NCBI GenBank assembly: GCA_904393115.1
Contig: CAJFMX010000019.1
Coordinates: 1-43,467, forward strand
Length of the DNA: 43,467 nt
Direction: 5' to 3'
From: an uncultured Clostridia bacterium
GTDB taxonomy: Bacteria > Bacillota > Clostridia > Christensenellales > UBA1750
Below the pieces are notes generated by a model. That model was not told the DNA's origin and searched no databases. It saw only the letters and a program-made list of their open reading frames with translations. Below, in pieces: positions 1 through 9,079 of the stretch. Made by a program: the position numbers and the translations under genes. Position 1 is the first letter of the stretch. Each line of letters starts with the position of its first letter.

Positions 1-3000
1 CTCGCCGAAGCGCTGGCCGCCGAACTGGGCCTTGCCGCCCAGGGGCTGCTGGGTGACCAGGGAGTAGGGGCCGGTGGAGCGGGCGTGGATCTTGTCGTCG
101 ACCAGGTGGTGGAGCTTGAGCATGTACATGTAGCCGACGGTGACGCGGTTCTCAAACGGCTCGCCGGTGCGGCCGTCGTAGACCTGGGTCTTGCCGTCGC
201 GGGGCAGGCCCGCCATCTCCAGGCAGTTGGCGATGTCCTCCTCGTTTGCGCCGTCGAAGACCGGGGTGGCGACGCGCCAGCCCAGGGCCATGGCCGCATA
301 GCCCAGGTGCGTCTCGAGCACCTGGCCGATGTTCATTCGCGAGGGAACGCCCAGCGGGTTGAGCACGATCTGCAGCGGCGTGCCGTCGGGCAGGAAGGGC
401 ATGTCCTCCTCCGGCAGGATGCGGGAGATGACGCCCTTGTTGCCGTGGCGGCCGGCCATCTTGTCGCCCACGGAGATCTTTCTCTTCTGGGCGATGTAGA
501 CGCGCACCAGCATGTTGACGCCGGCGTTGAGCTCGTCCTTATTTTCGCGGGTGAAGACCTTGACGTCGACGATGGTGCCGTACTCGCCGTGCGGCACGCG
601 CAGGGAGGTGTCGCGCACCTCGCGCGCCTTTTCGCCGAAGATCGCGCGCAGCAGGCGCTCCTCGGCGGTCAGCTCCGTCTCGCCCTTGGGCGTGACCTTG
701 CCCACCAGGATGTCGCCGGCGCGGACCTCGGCGCCGATGCGGATGATGCCGCGGTCGTCCAGGTCGCGCAGGGCGTCCTCGCCGACGTTGGGGATGTCGG
801 CGGTGATTTCCTCCGGCCCGAGCTTCGTATCGCGGGCCTCGGTCTCGTATTCCTCCATGTGGATGGAGGTCAGGATGTCGTCCTTGACCATCTTTTCGGA
901 GATCAGGATGGCGTCCTCGTAGTTATAGCCTTCCCAGGTCATAAAGGCCATCAGCACGTTCTTGCCCAGGGCGATCTCGCCCTGATCGGTCGACTGGCCG
1001 TCGGCGATGACCTGGCCCTTTGTCACGCGCTCGCCGGCGGAGACGATGGGCCGCTGGTTGATGCAGGTGGACTGGTTGGACCGGGTGAACTTGATGAGCT
1101 TGTGCGTGTCGCGCACGCCGTCGTCGCCCCGGATGATGATCTGGTCCGCGGCGACCTTTTCCACCGTGCCGTCGCGCTTGGCCAGGATGCACACGCCGGA
1201 GTCGCAGGCCGCGCGGTACTCAATGCCCGTGGCGACCACCGGCGCGTCCGTGGTCAGAAGCGGCACGGCCTGGCGCTGCATGTTGGCGCCCATCAGGGCG
1301 CGGTTGGCGTCGTCGTTCTCCAGGAAGGGGATCATGGCCGACGCAACGGAGACGAGCTGCTGGGGGCTGACGTCCATGTAGTCGATCTGGTTGCGGTCGA
1401 TCTCGACCGTGTCCTCGCGGCTGCGCGCGGTGACGCGCTCGTGGACGAACCAGTGGTTCTCGTCCAGGGGCTCGTTGGCCTGGGTGATGATGTAGTTTTC
1501 CTCTTCGTCCGCGGTCATGTAGCGGACCTCGTCCGTGACGCGCTTGGCGGCCTGGTCCACGCGGCGGTAGGGCGCCTCGATGAAGCCGTAGCGGTTGACG
1601 CGGGCGTAGGTCGCCAGCGCGCCGATCAGGCCGATGTTCGGGCCTTCCGGCGTCTCGATGGGGCACAGGCGCGAGTAGTGCGAGTGGTGAACGTCGCGCA
1701 CGTCCATGGAGGCGCGGTCGCGGTTGAGGCCGCCCGGGCCCAGGGCCGAGGTGCGGCGCTTGTTGGTCAGCTCCGCCAGGGGGTTGGGCTGGTCCAGGAA
1801 CTGGGAGAGCTGCGAGGAGCCGAAGAACTCCTTGATCGCCGCGGAGACCGGGCGGATGTTGATGAGGGCCTGCGGGGTCACCACGTCCAGATCCGTGATC
1901 GCCATGCGCTCCTTGACCGTGCGCTCCAGGCGGGAAAGGCCGATGCGGATCTGGTTCTGCAGAAGCTCGCCCACCGAGCGCAGGCGGCGGTTGCCCAGGT
2001 GGTCGATGTCGTCGATGGTGCCGATGCCGTAGTTGAGGCCGATGACGTAGCTCATGGAGGCCACGACGTCGTCGACGTAGATGTGCTTGGGGATCAGGTT
2101 GTCGATGTTCTGGCGGATGGCGGCCTTGAGGCTCTCCTCGTCCTCGTTTTCCGCCATCAGGGCGCGCAGCGTCGGGACGTGGACCTTCTCGGTGATGCCG
2201 ACCTCCTCCGGGTTGAAGGAGAGGAAGGCCGCGGCGTCGGCGAAGTTGTTGCCCAGCACCTTGATGTCAAAGGCGCCCCTCTCGTTTTCCACGTGCAGGG
2301 TCACGCTGTTGACGCCGGCGTTCTGGATGGTCTCGGCCATCTCGCGGGAGATGGTGGCCCCGGCGGAGACGAGGATCTCGCCCGTCTCGGGGTTGACCAC
2401 GTCCTCGGACGCGATGCCGCCCGCGATGCGCGCGGCCAGCGCCAGCTTCTTGTTGAACTTATAGCGGCCGACCTTGGCCAGGTCGTATCTCTTGGGGTCG
2501 AAGAACAGGCCGTTGACCAGGGAATTGGCCGTCTCCACCGTCGGCGGCTCGCCGGGGCGCAGCTTCTTGTAGACCTCGAGCAAACCGGTGTCCACGCTCT
2601 TTGCGGTGTCGCGCTCGATGGTGGCCAGCAGGTGCTCCTCGCTGCCCAGAAGCTCGAGGATCTCGTTGTCCGTGCCGTAGCCCAGCGCGCGCAGGAGCAC
2701 GGTCATGGGAAGCTTGCGCGTGCGGTCGATGCGCACCCACATCACGTCGTTGGAGTCCGTCTCGTACTCGAGCCAGGCGCCGCGGCCGGGGATGACGGTC
2801 GTGGCGTAGAGGGCCTTGCCGGTCTTGTCGATGGTCTTGGCGTAGTAGACGCCGGGCGAGCGGACGAGCTGGGAGACGATGACGCGCTCGGCGCCGTTGA
2901 TGATGAAGGTGCCCGAGGCGGTCATCAGCGGGAAGTCGCCCATGAAGACCTCCTGCTCCTTGATCTCGCCCGTCTCCTTGTTCATCAGGCGCACGTTCAC

Positions 3001-3276
3001 GCGCAGGGCCGTGGCGTAGGTATAGTCCCGCTCCTTGCAGCGCTCCTCCGTGTACTTGGGCGTTTCATCGAGGGAGTAGTCCGTAAACTCCAGCACCAGG
3101 TTTTCCGAAAAGTCGGTAATGGGAGAAATGTCCCGGAGCACCGCGCGGAGATCTTCCTTCAGAAAGCGTTCGTAGGAGTTCTTCTGCACCTCGATCAGGT
3201 TGGGCATTTCCAGGACTTCTTCGATCTTGGAAAAACTCATCCTCGTGCGCTTTCCCATCTGAACCGCATGGACCAT
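1..3276 (-). CDS. rpoB: RNA polymerase beta subunit, C-terminus cut by window edge
   Basis: Beta subunit of RNA polymerase, forming half of the catalytic cleft and the rifamycin pocket. The frame stays open from ATG at 3276 to base 1 (1092 codons) and ends inside the conserved [11 protein letters not shown] motif, so roughly the last 100-150 residues are outside the window. Visible landmarks are a typical N-terminus ([22 protein letters not shown] begins near residue 7), rifampicin cluster I ([11 protein letters not shown] at about 483-495, then [11 protein letters not shown]), and [10 protein letters not shown] in the catalytic half. The start follows AGGAGAGGTGA at 7-base spacing. Residue 505 is Asn where most bacteria have His (E. 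coli H526), and residue 509 is Thr where E. coli has I530. Unusually, no rplL precedes it: the upstream neighbour is a divergent permease, so it has its own promoter and a leader of about 200 nt. rpoC would be expected beyond the left edge. Confidence 0.98.
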   Translation of the reverse strand, partial: MVHAVQMGKRTRMSFSKIEEVLEMPNLIEVQKNSYERFLKEDLRAVLRDISPITDFSENLVLEFTDYSLDETPKYTEERCKERDYTYATALRVNVRLMNKETGEIKEQEVFMGDFPLMTASGTFIINGAERVIVSQLVRSPGVYYAKTIDKTGKALYATTVIPGRGAWLEYETDSNDVMWVRIDRTRKLPMTVLLRALGYGTDNEILELLGSEEHLLATIERDTAKSVDTGLLEVYKKLRPGEPPTVETANSLVNGLFFDPKRYDLAKVGRYKFNKKLALAARIAGGIASEDVVNPETGEILVSAGATISREMAETIQNAGVNSVTLHVENERGAFDIKVLGNNFADAAAFLSFNPEEVGITEKVHVPTLRALMAENEDEESLKAAIRQNIDNLIPKHIYVDDVVASMSYVIGLNYGIGTIDDIDHLGNRRLRSVGELLQNQIRIGLSRLERTVKERMAITDLDVVTPQALINIRPVSAAIKEFFGSSQLSQFLDQPNPLAELTNKRRTSALGPGGLNRDRASMDVRDVHHSHYSRLCPIETPEGPNIGLIGALATYARVNRYGFIEAPYRRVDQAAKRVTDEVRYMTADEEENYIITQANEPLDENHWFVHERVTARSREDTVEIDRNQIDYMDVSPQQLVSVASAMIPFLENDDANRALMGANMQRQAVPLLTTDAPVVATGIEYRAACDSGVCILAKRDGTVEKVAADQIIIRGDDGVRDTHKLIKFTRSNQSTCINQRPIVSAGERVTKGQVIADGQSTDQGEIALGKNVLMAFMTWEGYNYEDAILISEKMVKDDILTSIHMEEYETEARDTKLGPEEITADIPNVGEDALRDLDDRGIIRIGAEVRAGDILVGKVTPKGETELTAEERLLRAIFGEKAREVRDTSLRVPHGEYGTIVDVKVFTRENKDELNAGVNMLVRVYIAQKRKISVGDKMAGRHGNKGVISRILPEEDMPFLPDGTPLQIVLNPLGVPSRMNIGQVLETHLGYAAMALGWRVATPVFDGANEEDIANCLEMAGLPRDGKTQVYDGRTGEPFENRVTVGYMYMLKLHHLVDDKIHARSTGPYSLVTQQPLGGKAQFGGQRFGE

Positions 3277-3486
3277 GTAAGCACTCACCTCTCCTGTAGA
3301 TTTCCGTTCGCGGGCTTGCGGCGCCCGCCCCGGGTAGCCTGTAAAGGGGTTTGCCGGCGCGTTTTCCTGATCTTTCGACAAGGCCGAAAAAAGGCATTGC
3401 AATTTGGAAGAAAACGTTGTACAATATTGCATGACATCGGATCGGAAGGGTGTGAAGACGCCCTTTTCCGCATTATGCAGATTATA

Positions 3487-3515
3487 ATTGTATCACTTCA
3501 GCCTTCCACCGTCAA
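3487..3515 (-). promoter_or_regulatory. rpoB promoter
   Basis: On the minus strand a TTGACG -35 box (3515-3510) is separated by 17 bases from a TACAAT -10 box (3492-3487). TG sits one base upstream of the -10, giving an extended -10. A second TATAAT lies immediately downstream (3486-3481). Transcription would start near 3480, leaving a leader of about 200 nt before the rpoB ATG. I saw no intrinsic terminator or L10-type leader fold in that leader. Confidence 0.7.
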
Positions 3516-3578
3516 TTCGGCTGGGAGCTTTTTTGTACCCAATTTCCGAGGAGTTTTGTTAAAAATTTGAAAACTCCC

Positions 3579-3608
3579 TTGACAAGCCGCTCTCATGTGT
3601 GATATTAA
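3579..3608 (+). promoter_or_regulatory. Probable promoter of the anion permease
   Basis: A perfect TTGACA (3579-3584) is followed after 18 bases by TATTAA (3603-3608), with a TG-rich stretch just upstream of the -10. It lies in the 420-base gap between rpoB and the permease, pointing toward the permease. Two ATTAAGG copies 28 bases apart (3604 and 3632) lie at and downstream of the start and could be a binding site; that is speculation. Confidence 0.5.
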
Positions 3609-3696
3609 GGTTTTCTTTTCGTTAAACTTTTATTAAGGCGAATGCTCGTTCGAATTTCGGTTCGTTCCGCAAATTTTGCTTCGGAGGTTGTCGGGT

Positions 3697-4815
3697 GTGA
3701 AAGCGCTAAAATCTTGTCTCCGGCAGGAGCCGGTTCTCTGCGCGTCCGCGCTGTGCGCGCTGCTCTCCTTTTTCTTCCTTCCGCCCTCGCGGGAGACGCT
3801 CACCTTTCCGGACTATCGGGTGCTGAGCCTGCTGTTCTGCCTGATGGCGTCGGTGGCGGGCCTGGGGGAGGCGGGGCTGATGCGCCTGCTCTCCGACGCG
3901 CTGCTGCGCCGGGCGCGCACGCAGCGGATGCTGGCGCTGCTGATGACGCTGCTGTGCTTCTTCTCCTCGATGCTGATGACGAACGACGTGTCGCTGGTGG
4001 CGTTTGTGCCGCTGACGATCCTCGTTTTGACGCAGGCCGGGCTTTCGCGCCTGCTCATCCCGGTCATCGCGCTGGAGACGGCCGCGGCGAACCTGGGCAG
4101 CGCGCTGACGCCCGTGGGCAACCCGCAGAACCTCTACCTCTTTTCCGCCTACGAGATGGGCGCGGGGGAGTTCTTCGCCGTGACGGTGCCGCTGACGCTG
4201 GCGTCGCTGCTGCTGATCGTGGCGGCGGTATTTGCGCTGCGCCTGCGCGGGCCGCTGCGCGCGGCGCCCGCGGAGCCGGCCGCGCCGGACCGCCGCCGGC
4301 TCCTGCTGCACGGCGCGCTGTTCGCGCTCTGCCTGCTGACGGTGTTTTCGGTGCTGGACTACCGGATTCTCCTTGGCGCGGTGCTGCTTGCGCTGCTGCT
4401 GTTTGACCGGCCGGTCCTGCGCAAGGTGGACTACGCGCTGCTGGGCACGTTCCTGTGCTTCTTCCTGTTTTCCGGGAACCTGAGCCGGATTCCGGCGGTG
4501 CGGGATCTGCTGACGGGGCTGATGGAAAGGAGCGCGTTCTTCGCCTCGCTGCTGACGAGCCAGGTCATCAGCAACGTGCCGGCGGCGCTGCTGCTGGCGC
4601 CCTTTACGGACGACGCGCGCGCGATGATCCTGGGCACGGACGTGGGGGGCCTCGGCACGCTCGTGGCGTCGCTCGCGTCGCTGATCTCCTATAAGTTCTA
4701 CGCGCGGACCGAGGGCGCGCGCCCCGGGCGGTACCTCGGGTTCTTCACGCTGCTGAACCTGGCGCTGCTCGTGCCGCTGATCGCGCTCTCCCTCCTGCTG
4801 CTGGCCGTGGGCTGA
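3697..4815 (+). CDS. ArsB/NhaD/CitMHS superfamily anion permease
   Basis: Polytopic inner-membrane transporter of the ion-transporter (arsenite, citrate, dicarboxylate/Na+) superfamily. The 372-residue product is a run of hydrophobic helices. It carries paired signature loops: TNDVSL near residue 100, NPQNLY near 145 and SQVISNVPAALL near 290, the inverted re-entrant repeats of this fold. GTG at 3697 is preferred over the in-frame TTG at 3676 because GGAGG at 3683-3687 sits 9 bases before it. The protein is shorter than many 420-430 residue ArsB members, and the substrate cannot be read from sequence. It is a single-gene unit, divergent from rpoB and closed by a terminator at 4822. No arsR or other ars gene is nearby, which argues against a dedicated arsenic operon. 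Confidence 0.85.
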   Translation: MKALKSCLRQEPVLCASALCALLSFFFLPPSRETLTFPDYRVLSLLFCLMASVAGLGEAGLMRLLSDALLRRARTQRMLALLMTLLCFFSSMLMTNDVSLVAFVPLTILVLTQAGLSRLLIPVIALETAAANLGSALTPVGNPQNLYLFSAYEMGAGEFFAVTVPLTLASLLLIVAAVFALRLRGPLRAAPAEPAAPDRRRLLLHGALFALCLLTVFSVLDYRILLGAVLLALLLFDRPVLRKVDYALLGTFLCFFLFSGNLSRIPAVRDLLTGLMERSAFFASLLTSQVISNVPAALLLAPFTDDARAMILGTDVGGLGTLVASLASLISYKFYARTEGARPGRYLGFFTLLNLALLVPLIALSLLLLAVG

Positions 4816-4821
4816 ATCTTT

Positions 4822-4851
4822 AGGCGGCGAAAAAAAACGCCGCCTTTTTTT
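4822..4851 (+). terminator. Intrinsic terminator after the permease
   Basis: An 8-base stem (AGGCGGCG with CGCCGCCT) around an A8 loop, followed by T7, begins 6 bases after the permease stop codon. The A-rich loop makes the element look symmetric, but only the plus strand has the U-tract directly after the stem. Confidence 0.9.
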
Positions 4852-4857
4852 GCGCCC

Positions 4858-4888
4858 AAAAACCTGCGCGGGGGCGTTGTGTGTCTAA
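4858..4888 (+). promoter_or_regulatory. Possible ECF-type autoregulatory promoter
   Basis: Just after the terminator, an AACC-containing -35-like motif (4861-4864) is followed 17 bases later by TGTCTAA (4882-4888). This resembles the AAC...CGTC pattern of many ECF sigma promoters, and no good sigma-A promoter is seen before the sigma gene. Autoregulation is common for ECF operons, so this is plausible but not proven. Confidence 0.4.
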
Positions 4889-4928
4889 CAGTTGACCGGT
4901 CCAAAAACCACGAAAGGAGTTGCGGTCC

Positions 4929-5423
4929 ATGTCGGACGAGGAATTCGCAGAGCGCGTCACGGCCATGACCCAGACGCTGTACCGCGTCTGCTACGCGCAG
5001 CTTTCGCAGGCCTGCGACCGCGAGGACGCCGTGCAGGAGGCCCTGCGCAAGTGCTGGCAGAAGCGCGGCCAGCTTCGGGACGCGCGCTACCTGCAAACCT
5101 GGGTCATCCGCGTGCTGCTCAACGAATGCCACAACATCCAGCGCCGCGCCGCGCGCCTGCAGCCCTGCGCCACGCTCCCCGAGCGCGCAGCCGCGCCCCA
5201 GCCCATGGGGACCACGCGCGTGGGCGAGGCGCTGCTGGAGCTCGAGGAAAAGCTGCGCATGCCCCTGGTTCTGCACTACATGGAGGGATATTCCGTGGCG
5301 GACGTCGCCGCGGTGCTGCGCATCCCGCAGGGCACCGTCAAGACCCGCCTGCGCCGGGGGCGCGAGGCGCTCAAGGCCCTGCTGACCCCACCCATAGGAG
5401 GTGTGTCCCGTGATCCCGGATGA
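4929..5423 (+). CDS. ECF-family RNA polymerase sigma factor
   Basis: Group 4 (ECF) sigma factor of 164 residues with only regions 2 and 4. Region 2 is seen as YRVCYAQLSQACDREDAVQEAL (about residues 15-37) followed by the W-containing -10 recognition part (TWVIRVLLNECHN). Region 4 is the helix-turn-helix GYSVADVAAVLRIPQGTVKTRL, about residues 120-141, which reads the -35. ATG at 4929 has AAAGGAG 9 bases upstream. The stop codon lies inside the next gene (14-base overlap), a coupling typical of ECF/anti-sigma pairs. It likely responds to envelope or extracytoplasmic stress, but the signal is unknown. Confidence 0.92.
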   Translation: MSDEEFAERVTAMTQTLYRVCYAQLSQACDREDAVQEALRKCWQKRGQLRDARYLQTWVIRVLLNECHNIQRRAARLQPCATLPERAAAPQPMGTTRVGEALLELEEKLRMPLVLHYMEGYSVADVAAVLRIPQGTVKTRLRRGREALKALLTPPIGGVSRDPG

Positions 5424-6537
5424 ACTTCGCCATGCCTTCCCCGAGCCGGACGAGCGGTTCCAGGCGTGCGTCCGCCGCACGCTGGACGCCCTGGCCCAAG
5501 AGGACGCACAAAAGGAGAGATTGCCCATGAAACGCACCCATCTGCGCGTCGGCGTGCTCATTGCCGTCGCCGTGCTTCTGCTTTCCACCATCGGCGTCGC
5601 GGCCGCGAGCCTGCGGTACGGCGTTTTCGACTTCCTGCGCGGCGCGGACGGCAGCCCCGCGGCGCTGCCCGAGGCCTCGGCCCTCGTGCAGACGGAGATT
5701 CCGCAGACCGCGGTTCCGCAGGCCGGCGCCCCGGCCGCGGAGACCGCCTTCTCCCTGCGCGAGGCGGTCTATGACGGCGGCGCCGTGCACATGGTCGTCG
5801 AGGCCCGGCCTGCCAGCGAGGAAGTGCTGCTCATCGGCCCGGACTGCCTGCTGACGGACCCCGTCTCCGACCTCGGCATTTCCGGCGAGGAGAGCATCGC
5901 CGAATACGCCGCCGCCAACGGCAAGACCGAGATCCGCAGCGTGCAGATCGTCGACACCGGCGCGGCCACGGGCGGCGAGGGCGTCGTGCAGTCCCTGGAA
6001 TACCGGCTGGAGGGCGACGGCACGCTCGTCTTCATCGCCAGCGGCTCCGTCGCGGACGGCGCGGCGACCCTGCCCGTGGACCTCGTCTGCATCACCTACC
6101 CGGTCCTGGCCGACGGCAACTACGACGTGGAACACGGCACGCAGACCGACCTCACCTTCTCCCTGGAGCGCACGGACGCGGGCCAGGACTCCCGCACCTT
6201 CTCCACGCCGGCCGCGTTCGCCGGCTGCGGCGTGACGGTGGAGCGGGCGACGCTCACCGCCTCGCCCATGGGAATCTACTACACCCTGGAGTGCGCCGTG
6301 ACGGACGAAACGGCCTTTGCCGCTGCGCAGGAGGGGCTGTTCTTCCGCTTCCTGGACGCGGACGGCGAGGAGATCCCCCTTGCGCCCGCCATCGGCTCCC
6401 AGGAGAGCGCCCCGGAGGGCGGCCGCTTCACCCAGGAGGGCGCGCTCGCCGCGAGCGAATCGCTGCCGGACGCCCTGACGATCCAGGCCTATGACGCCAT
6501 GACCAAGGAGGTCTACGACACGCAGACCCTGCGCTGA
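5410..6537 (+). CDS. Membrane-bound anti-sigma factor (DUF4179-like)
   Basis: A 375-residue single-pass membrane protein. A short charged cytoplasmic N-terminus (about 1-45) would hold the sigma factor, a transmembrane helix follows (about 48-66, rich in V/L/A), then a large extracytoplasmic domain beginning with the YGVFDFL motif seen in DUF4179-type anti-sigma proteins. The outer part is acidic and beta-rich with no recognisable enzyme motif, fitting a sensory role. GTG at 5410 is chosen because AGGAGGTG ends 6 bases before it; the GTG at 5401 overlaps that ribosome site. The gene overlaps the sigma gene by 14 bases, implying translational coupling and stoichiometric production. The anti-sigma function is inferred from context and architecture. 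Confidence 0.8.
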   Translation: MIPDELRHAFPEPDERFQACVRRTLDALAQEDAQKERLPMKRTHLRVGVLIAVAVLLLSTIGVAAASLRYGVFDFLRGADGSPAALPEASALVQTEIPQTAVPQAGAPAAETAFSLREAVYDGGAVHMVVEARPASEEVLLIGPDCLLTDPVSDLGISGEESIAEYAAANGKTEIRSVQIVDTGAATGGEGVVQSLEYRLEGDGTLVFIASGSVADGAATLPVDLVCITYPVLADGNYDVEHGTQTDLTFSLERTDAGQDSRTFSTPAAFAGCGVTVERATLTASPMGIYYTLECAVTDETAFAAAQEGLFFRFLDADGEEIPLAPAIGSQESAPEGGRFTQEGALAASESLPDALTIQAYDAMTKEVYDTQTLR

Positions 6538-6551
6538 TCGCCCAGCGCAGA

Positions 6552-6598
6552 ACGAGCGCCCCGCGCGGTTCTCCCCCGCGCGGGGCGCTCGTCTTTTT
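6552..6598 (+). terminator. Strong terminator after the anti-sigma gene
   Basis: A 17-base perfect GC-rich stem (6552-6568 with 6576-6592) around a 7-base loop is followed by T5. It separates the sigma/anti-sigma unit from the convergent AraC gene, whose stop codon lies in the T-run. Confidence 0.95.
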
Positions 6599-7418
6599 AT
6601 CCGTCCGCGTACATGGCGCGGAACTCTGTGGGCGTCATGCCCTCCAGGCGCTTGAAGTTGTAGCAGAAGTAGCTGCTGTTCTCGATGCCGACGCGCTGGC
6701 CGATCTCGGAAACGCGGTATTCCGACTTGACCAGCAGGCGCTTGGAGATCTGGATGCGGCGCTTGAGGATGTACTGGAAGGGCCGCTCCCCGATGCAGTC
6801 CTTGAACACGCGGCAGAAGTGCTGCGGCGTCAGGTTCATCAGGCCCGCAAGCTCCTCCAGCGTGAGGACGTCGGCGATGTGCGCCTCGATGTAGTCCAGC
6901 ACGGGCTTGAGCTTGTGCGCGCGCTGGTTCTGCTGGCTCGTCTGCTCCTTTCGGGTCATGTAGAACTCCACCAGGATGCGGTACACATAGGAGCTGGCGC
7001 GCAGCTGGCCGAAGAACGGGTCGGCGTGCAGCTCGGTGAAGATGTTCTTAAACAGCGCGTCAAAGCGCGTGGGGTCGGGAAGGTCCACCACGCAGGCCCT
7101 CTGCAGGTCCAGGCTGCGGAGCGTCTCCGCAAGGCAGATGCCGTCAAAGCAGAGCCAGTTCGTCTGCCAGTCCGGGGTGAGGGGCCAGTAGTCGTGCGGA
7201 ACGCCCTTGGGCAGGTAGAAGCAGGTGCCCGGGTGGATGTCGTAGGTATGGCCGTCCACCGTCAGGCGGCCTTCGCCCTGCGCGCCGTAGATGACCTGCG
7301 TGTTGACCGCGCCTTCGTCGCGCTTGCGCCGCGCCTGCTTCTGCGCGGCGCCCACGGCGTGGATGACAAAGGGCAGGTCCATGTTTTTGTGGTTGGGAAA
7401 CAGCGCCTCGGACTTCAC
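6597..7418 (-). CDS. AraC-family transcriptional regulator
   Basis: A 273-residue regulator. The N-terminal half is a cupin-type ligand-binding fold (VIYGAQGEGRLTVDGH ... YLPKGVPHDYWP, about residues 38-80). The C-terminal hundred residues carry two helix-turn-helix motifs (LTLEELAGLMNLTPQHFCRVFK and RVSEIGQRVGIENSSYF) followed by FKRLEGMTPTEFR. GTG at 7418 has AGGAGGAGA about 7 bases upstream; an upstream in-frame start at 7508 lacks a ribosome site and overlaps the preceding gene. Such proteins usually sense sugars or aromatic compounds and activate neighbouring genes. The adjacent co-oriented MATE gene is a possible target, but nothing in the sequence proves it. Confidence 0.92.
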   Translation of the reverse strand: MKSEALFPNHKNMDLPFVIHAVGAAQKQARRKRDEGAVNTQVIYGAQGEGRLTVDGHTYDIHPGTCFYLPKGVPHDYWPLTPDWQTNWLCFDGICLAETLRSLDLQRACVVDLPDPTRFDALFKNIFTELHADPFFGQLRASSYVYRILVEFYMTRKEQTSQQNQRAHKLKPVLDYIEAHIADVLTLEELAGLMNLTPQHFCRVFKDCIGERPFQYILKRRIQISKRLLVKSEYRVSEIGQRVGIENSSYFCYNFKRLEGMTPTEFRAMYADG

Positions 7419-7454
7419 GCCGCGTCTCCTCCTCTCCGGGCCTCTTTTCCCTTC

Positions 7455-7483
7455 ATGATAGCGCGCCGGCGCGGAATTTGCAA
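7455..7483 (-). promoter_or_regulatory. Promoter of the AraC regulator
   Basis: TTGCAA (7483-7478) and TATCAT (7460-7455) are separated by exactly 17 bases on the minus strand, inside the short gap after the MATE gene. The regulator can therefore be transcribed independently of the pump. Confidence 0.6.
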
Positions 7484-7494
7484 GCGCGCGTCTC

Positions 7495-8880
7495 TCAGTG
7501 GTCCCCAAAAAGGGGCTCTTCCACCTTCTCCTGCCGCTTCATCTCCGCAAGGACGGAGAAGGTCAGCGGGATAGTCAGGATCAGCGAGCAGACGTCGGCC
7601 ACGGCCTGGCTCATCTGCACGCCGAGCAGGCCCAGGACCTGCGGCAGGATCAGGATCGCCGGGATGAAGAAGATACCGCTGCGCGCCGCGGCGGTGACGG
7701 AGGCCTTCAGCGGCTTGCCGATGGTCTGCAGCATCATGTTCGAGACCACGACAAAGGCCGTGAAGGGATACGCGATGCACTGCAGCCGGAGCGACAGCGC
7801 GCCGATCTCGATGACCTGCGGGTCCTCCCGCCGGAAGATGGCGATGATCTCCGGCGCAAAGGCGATGCCCACGGCCGAGCACACCACCAGCACGCAGAAG
7901 CCCACGATCACCGTGAACCAAAAGGCCTGGCGCACGCGCTTGTACTCCCTTGCGCCGTAGTTAAAGCCGCATACCGGCTGGAAGCCCTGGCCAAAGCCGA
8001 TGACCGCGGAGTTGGCGAACTGCAGCACGCGCGTCACGATGGACATGCCCGCAATCGCCGCGTCGCCGTAGAGGCCGGCGGCAAAGTTCAGGCAGATGCT
8101 GGCGACCGAGCCCAGGCCCTGGCGGAACAGCGAGGGCAGCCCGCCGCGCAGGATCTCCTTATACCGCGACAGGCTCGGCGCAAACTCCCGCAGGTGGATG
8201 GCGATGTTGCCGCCCCGCGTGCAGCCGCGCAGCAGCAGGAAAAAGCTGACGATCTGGCTCAAAATCGTGGCCAGCGCCGCGCCACCCACGCCCATGTCCA
8301 GCACGAAGATGAAGATGGGGTCCAGGCCGATGTTGATCACCGCGCCCGCGCCCATGCCGATCATGCCGAAAAACGCGCTGCCCTGGAAGCGGAGCTGGTT
8401 GTTCAGCACGAGCGAGGAGGCCATGAACGGCGTGCCGATCAGGATGTAGAGGGCGTAGTCCCGCGCATAGGGCGCGATGGTCGGCGTGGCGCCCAGGATC
8501 TGGACCAGCGGGTCCAGAAAGAGCAGCCCCAGCACCCCGAAGACCGCGCCCGCGATGAAGGCGGAGACAAAGCCCGTGGTCGCCATCTTGCGCGCGTGCT
8601 CGACGTCCCCATGCCCGAGCGCGCGGGAGATGTAGTTGCCTGACCCGTGGCCAAACGTAAAGCCCAGGGCCTGGATGATGCTCATCAGGGGGAACACGAC
8701 GCCGACCGCCGCGGTCGCCTCCGTGCTGATCCGCCCCACAAAATACGTGTCCGCCATGTTGTAAAACGAGGAGATCAGCATGGAAACGATGGCGGGAAGC
8801 GCCATCGTCAGGATGAGCCGCGGGATCGGCTCCTGCGTCAAATACTGTCGCTTTTCTTCCGGATTGGAAAAGGTTCTCAT
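7495..8880 (-). CDS. MATE family multidrug/metabolite exporter
   Basis: A 461-residue integral membrane protein of the MATE (multidrug and toxic compound extrusion) family, an H+ or Na+ antiporter. The family signature opens the first lobe (IPRLILTMALPAIVSMLISSFYNMADTYFVG, about residues 19-50). Twelve hydrophobic segments are arranged as two lobes, the second starting around residue 245 (EILRGGLPSLFRQG). Length matches the family (about 440-460). ATG at 8880 has a modest GGGGG ribosome site. It precedes the AraC gene and is divergent from the acyltransferase-like gene at 9080. Substrate cannot be assigned. Confidence 0.93.
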   Translation of the reverse strand: MRTFSNPEEKRQYLTQEPIPRLILTMALPAIVSMLISSFYNMADTYFVGRISTEATAAVGVVFPLMSIIQALGFTFGHGSGNYISRALGHGDVEHARKMATTGFVSAFIAGAVFGVLGLLFLDPLVQILGATPTIAPYARDYALYILIGTPFMASSLVLNNQLRFQGSAFFGMIGMGAGAVINIGLDPIFIFVLDMGVGGAALATILSQIVSFFLLLRGCTRGGNIAIHLREFAPSLSRYKEILRGGLPSLFRQGLGSVASICLNFAAGLYGDAAIAGMSIVTRVLQFANSAVIGFGQGFQPVCGFNYGAREYKRVRQAFWFTVIVGFCVLVVCSAVGIAFAPEIIAIFRREDPQVIEIGALSLRLQCIAYPFTAFVVVSNMMLQTIGKPLKASVTAAARSGIFFIPAILILPQVLGLLGVQMSQAVADVCSLILTIPLTFSVLAEMKRQEKVEEPLFGDH

Positions 8881-8917
8881 TGCACTGCCCCCTGCATCTT
8901 TCTGCGTAATCGTTTAC

Positions 8918-8946
8918 AGTATACAATAGCTTTCCGCAAAACGCAA
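8918..8946 (-). promoter_or_regulatory. Promoter of the MATE exporter
   Basis: On the minus strand TTGCGT (8946-8941) and TATACT (8923-8918) are 17 bases apart, about 38 bases upstream of the MATE ATG. Confidence 0.65.
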
Positions 8947-9013
8947 CTTTGTTCCGCAATGCGGATCAGCTTCTGCCAAGCCCTTCCAAATCTTTCGTCA
9001 AGAAAACTTTTTA

Positions 9014-9042
9014 TTGCGGAAATTATTTTTGCGTGATACAAT
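9014..9042 (+). promoter_or_regulatory. Promoter of the acyltransferase-like gene
   Basis: TTGCGG (9014-9019), a 17-base spacer and TACAAT (9037-9042) with TG one base before the -10. It drives the gene starting at 9080 and is divergent from the MATE promoter. Confidence 0.7.
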
Positions 9043-9079
9043 TTATTCCATAAAATGAATGACAAAGGGAGTCCTGCCC

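Noticed and set aside
3277..3480. Possible L10-type ribosomal-protein leader before rpoB
   Set aside because: No rplJ or rplL gene follows and no L10-binding kink-turn was seen.
85..3570. Open frame of 1161 codons on the plus strand opposite rpoB
   Set aside because: It is the GC-driven antisense shadow of rpoB: the opposite strand gives perfect RpoB motifs and the plus-strand product has no recognisable domain or ribosome site.
3697..4815. Permease as arsenite exporter ArsB
   Set aside because: No arsR, arsC or arsenic operator nearby; the substrate is left open.
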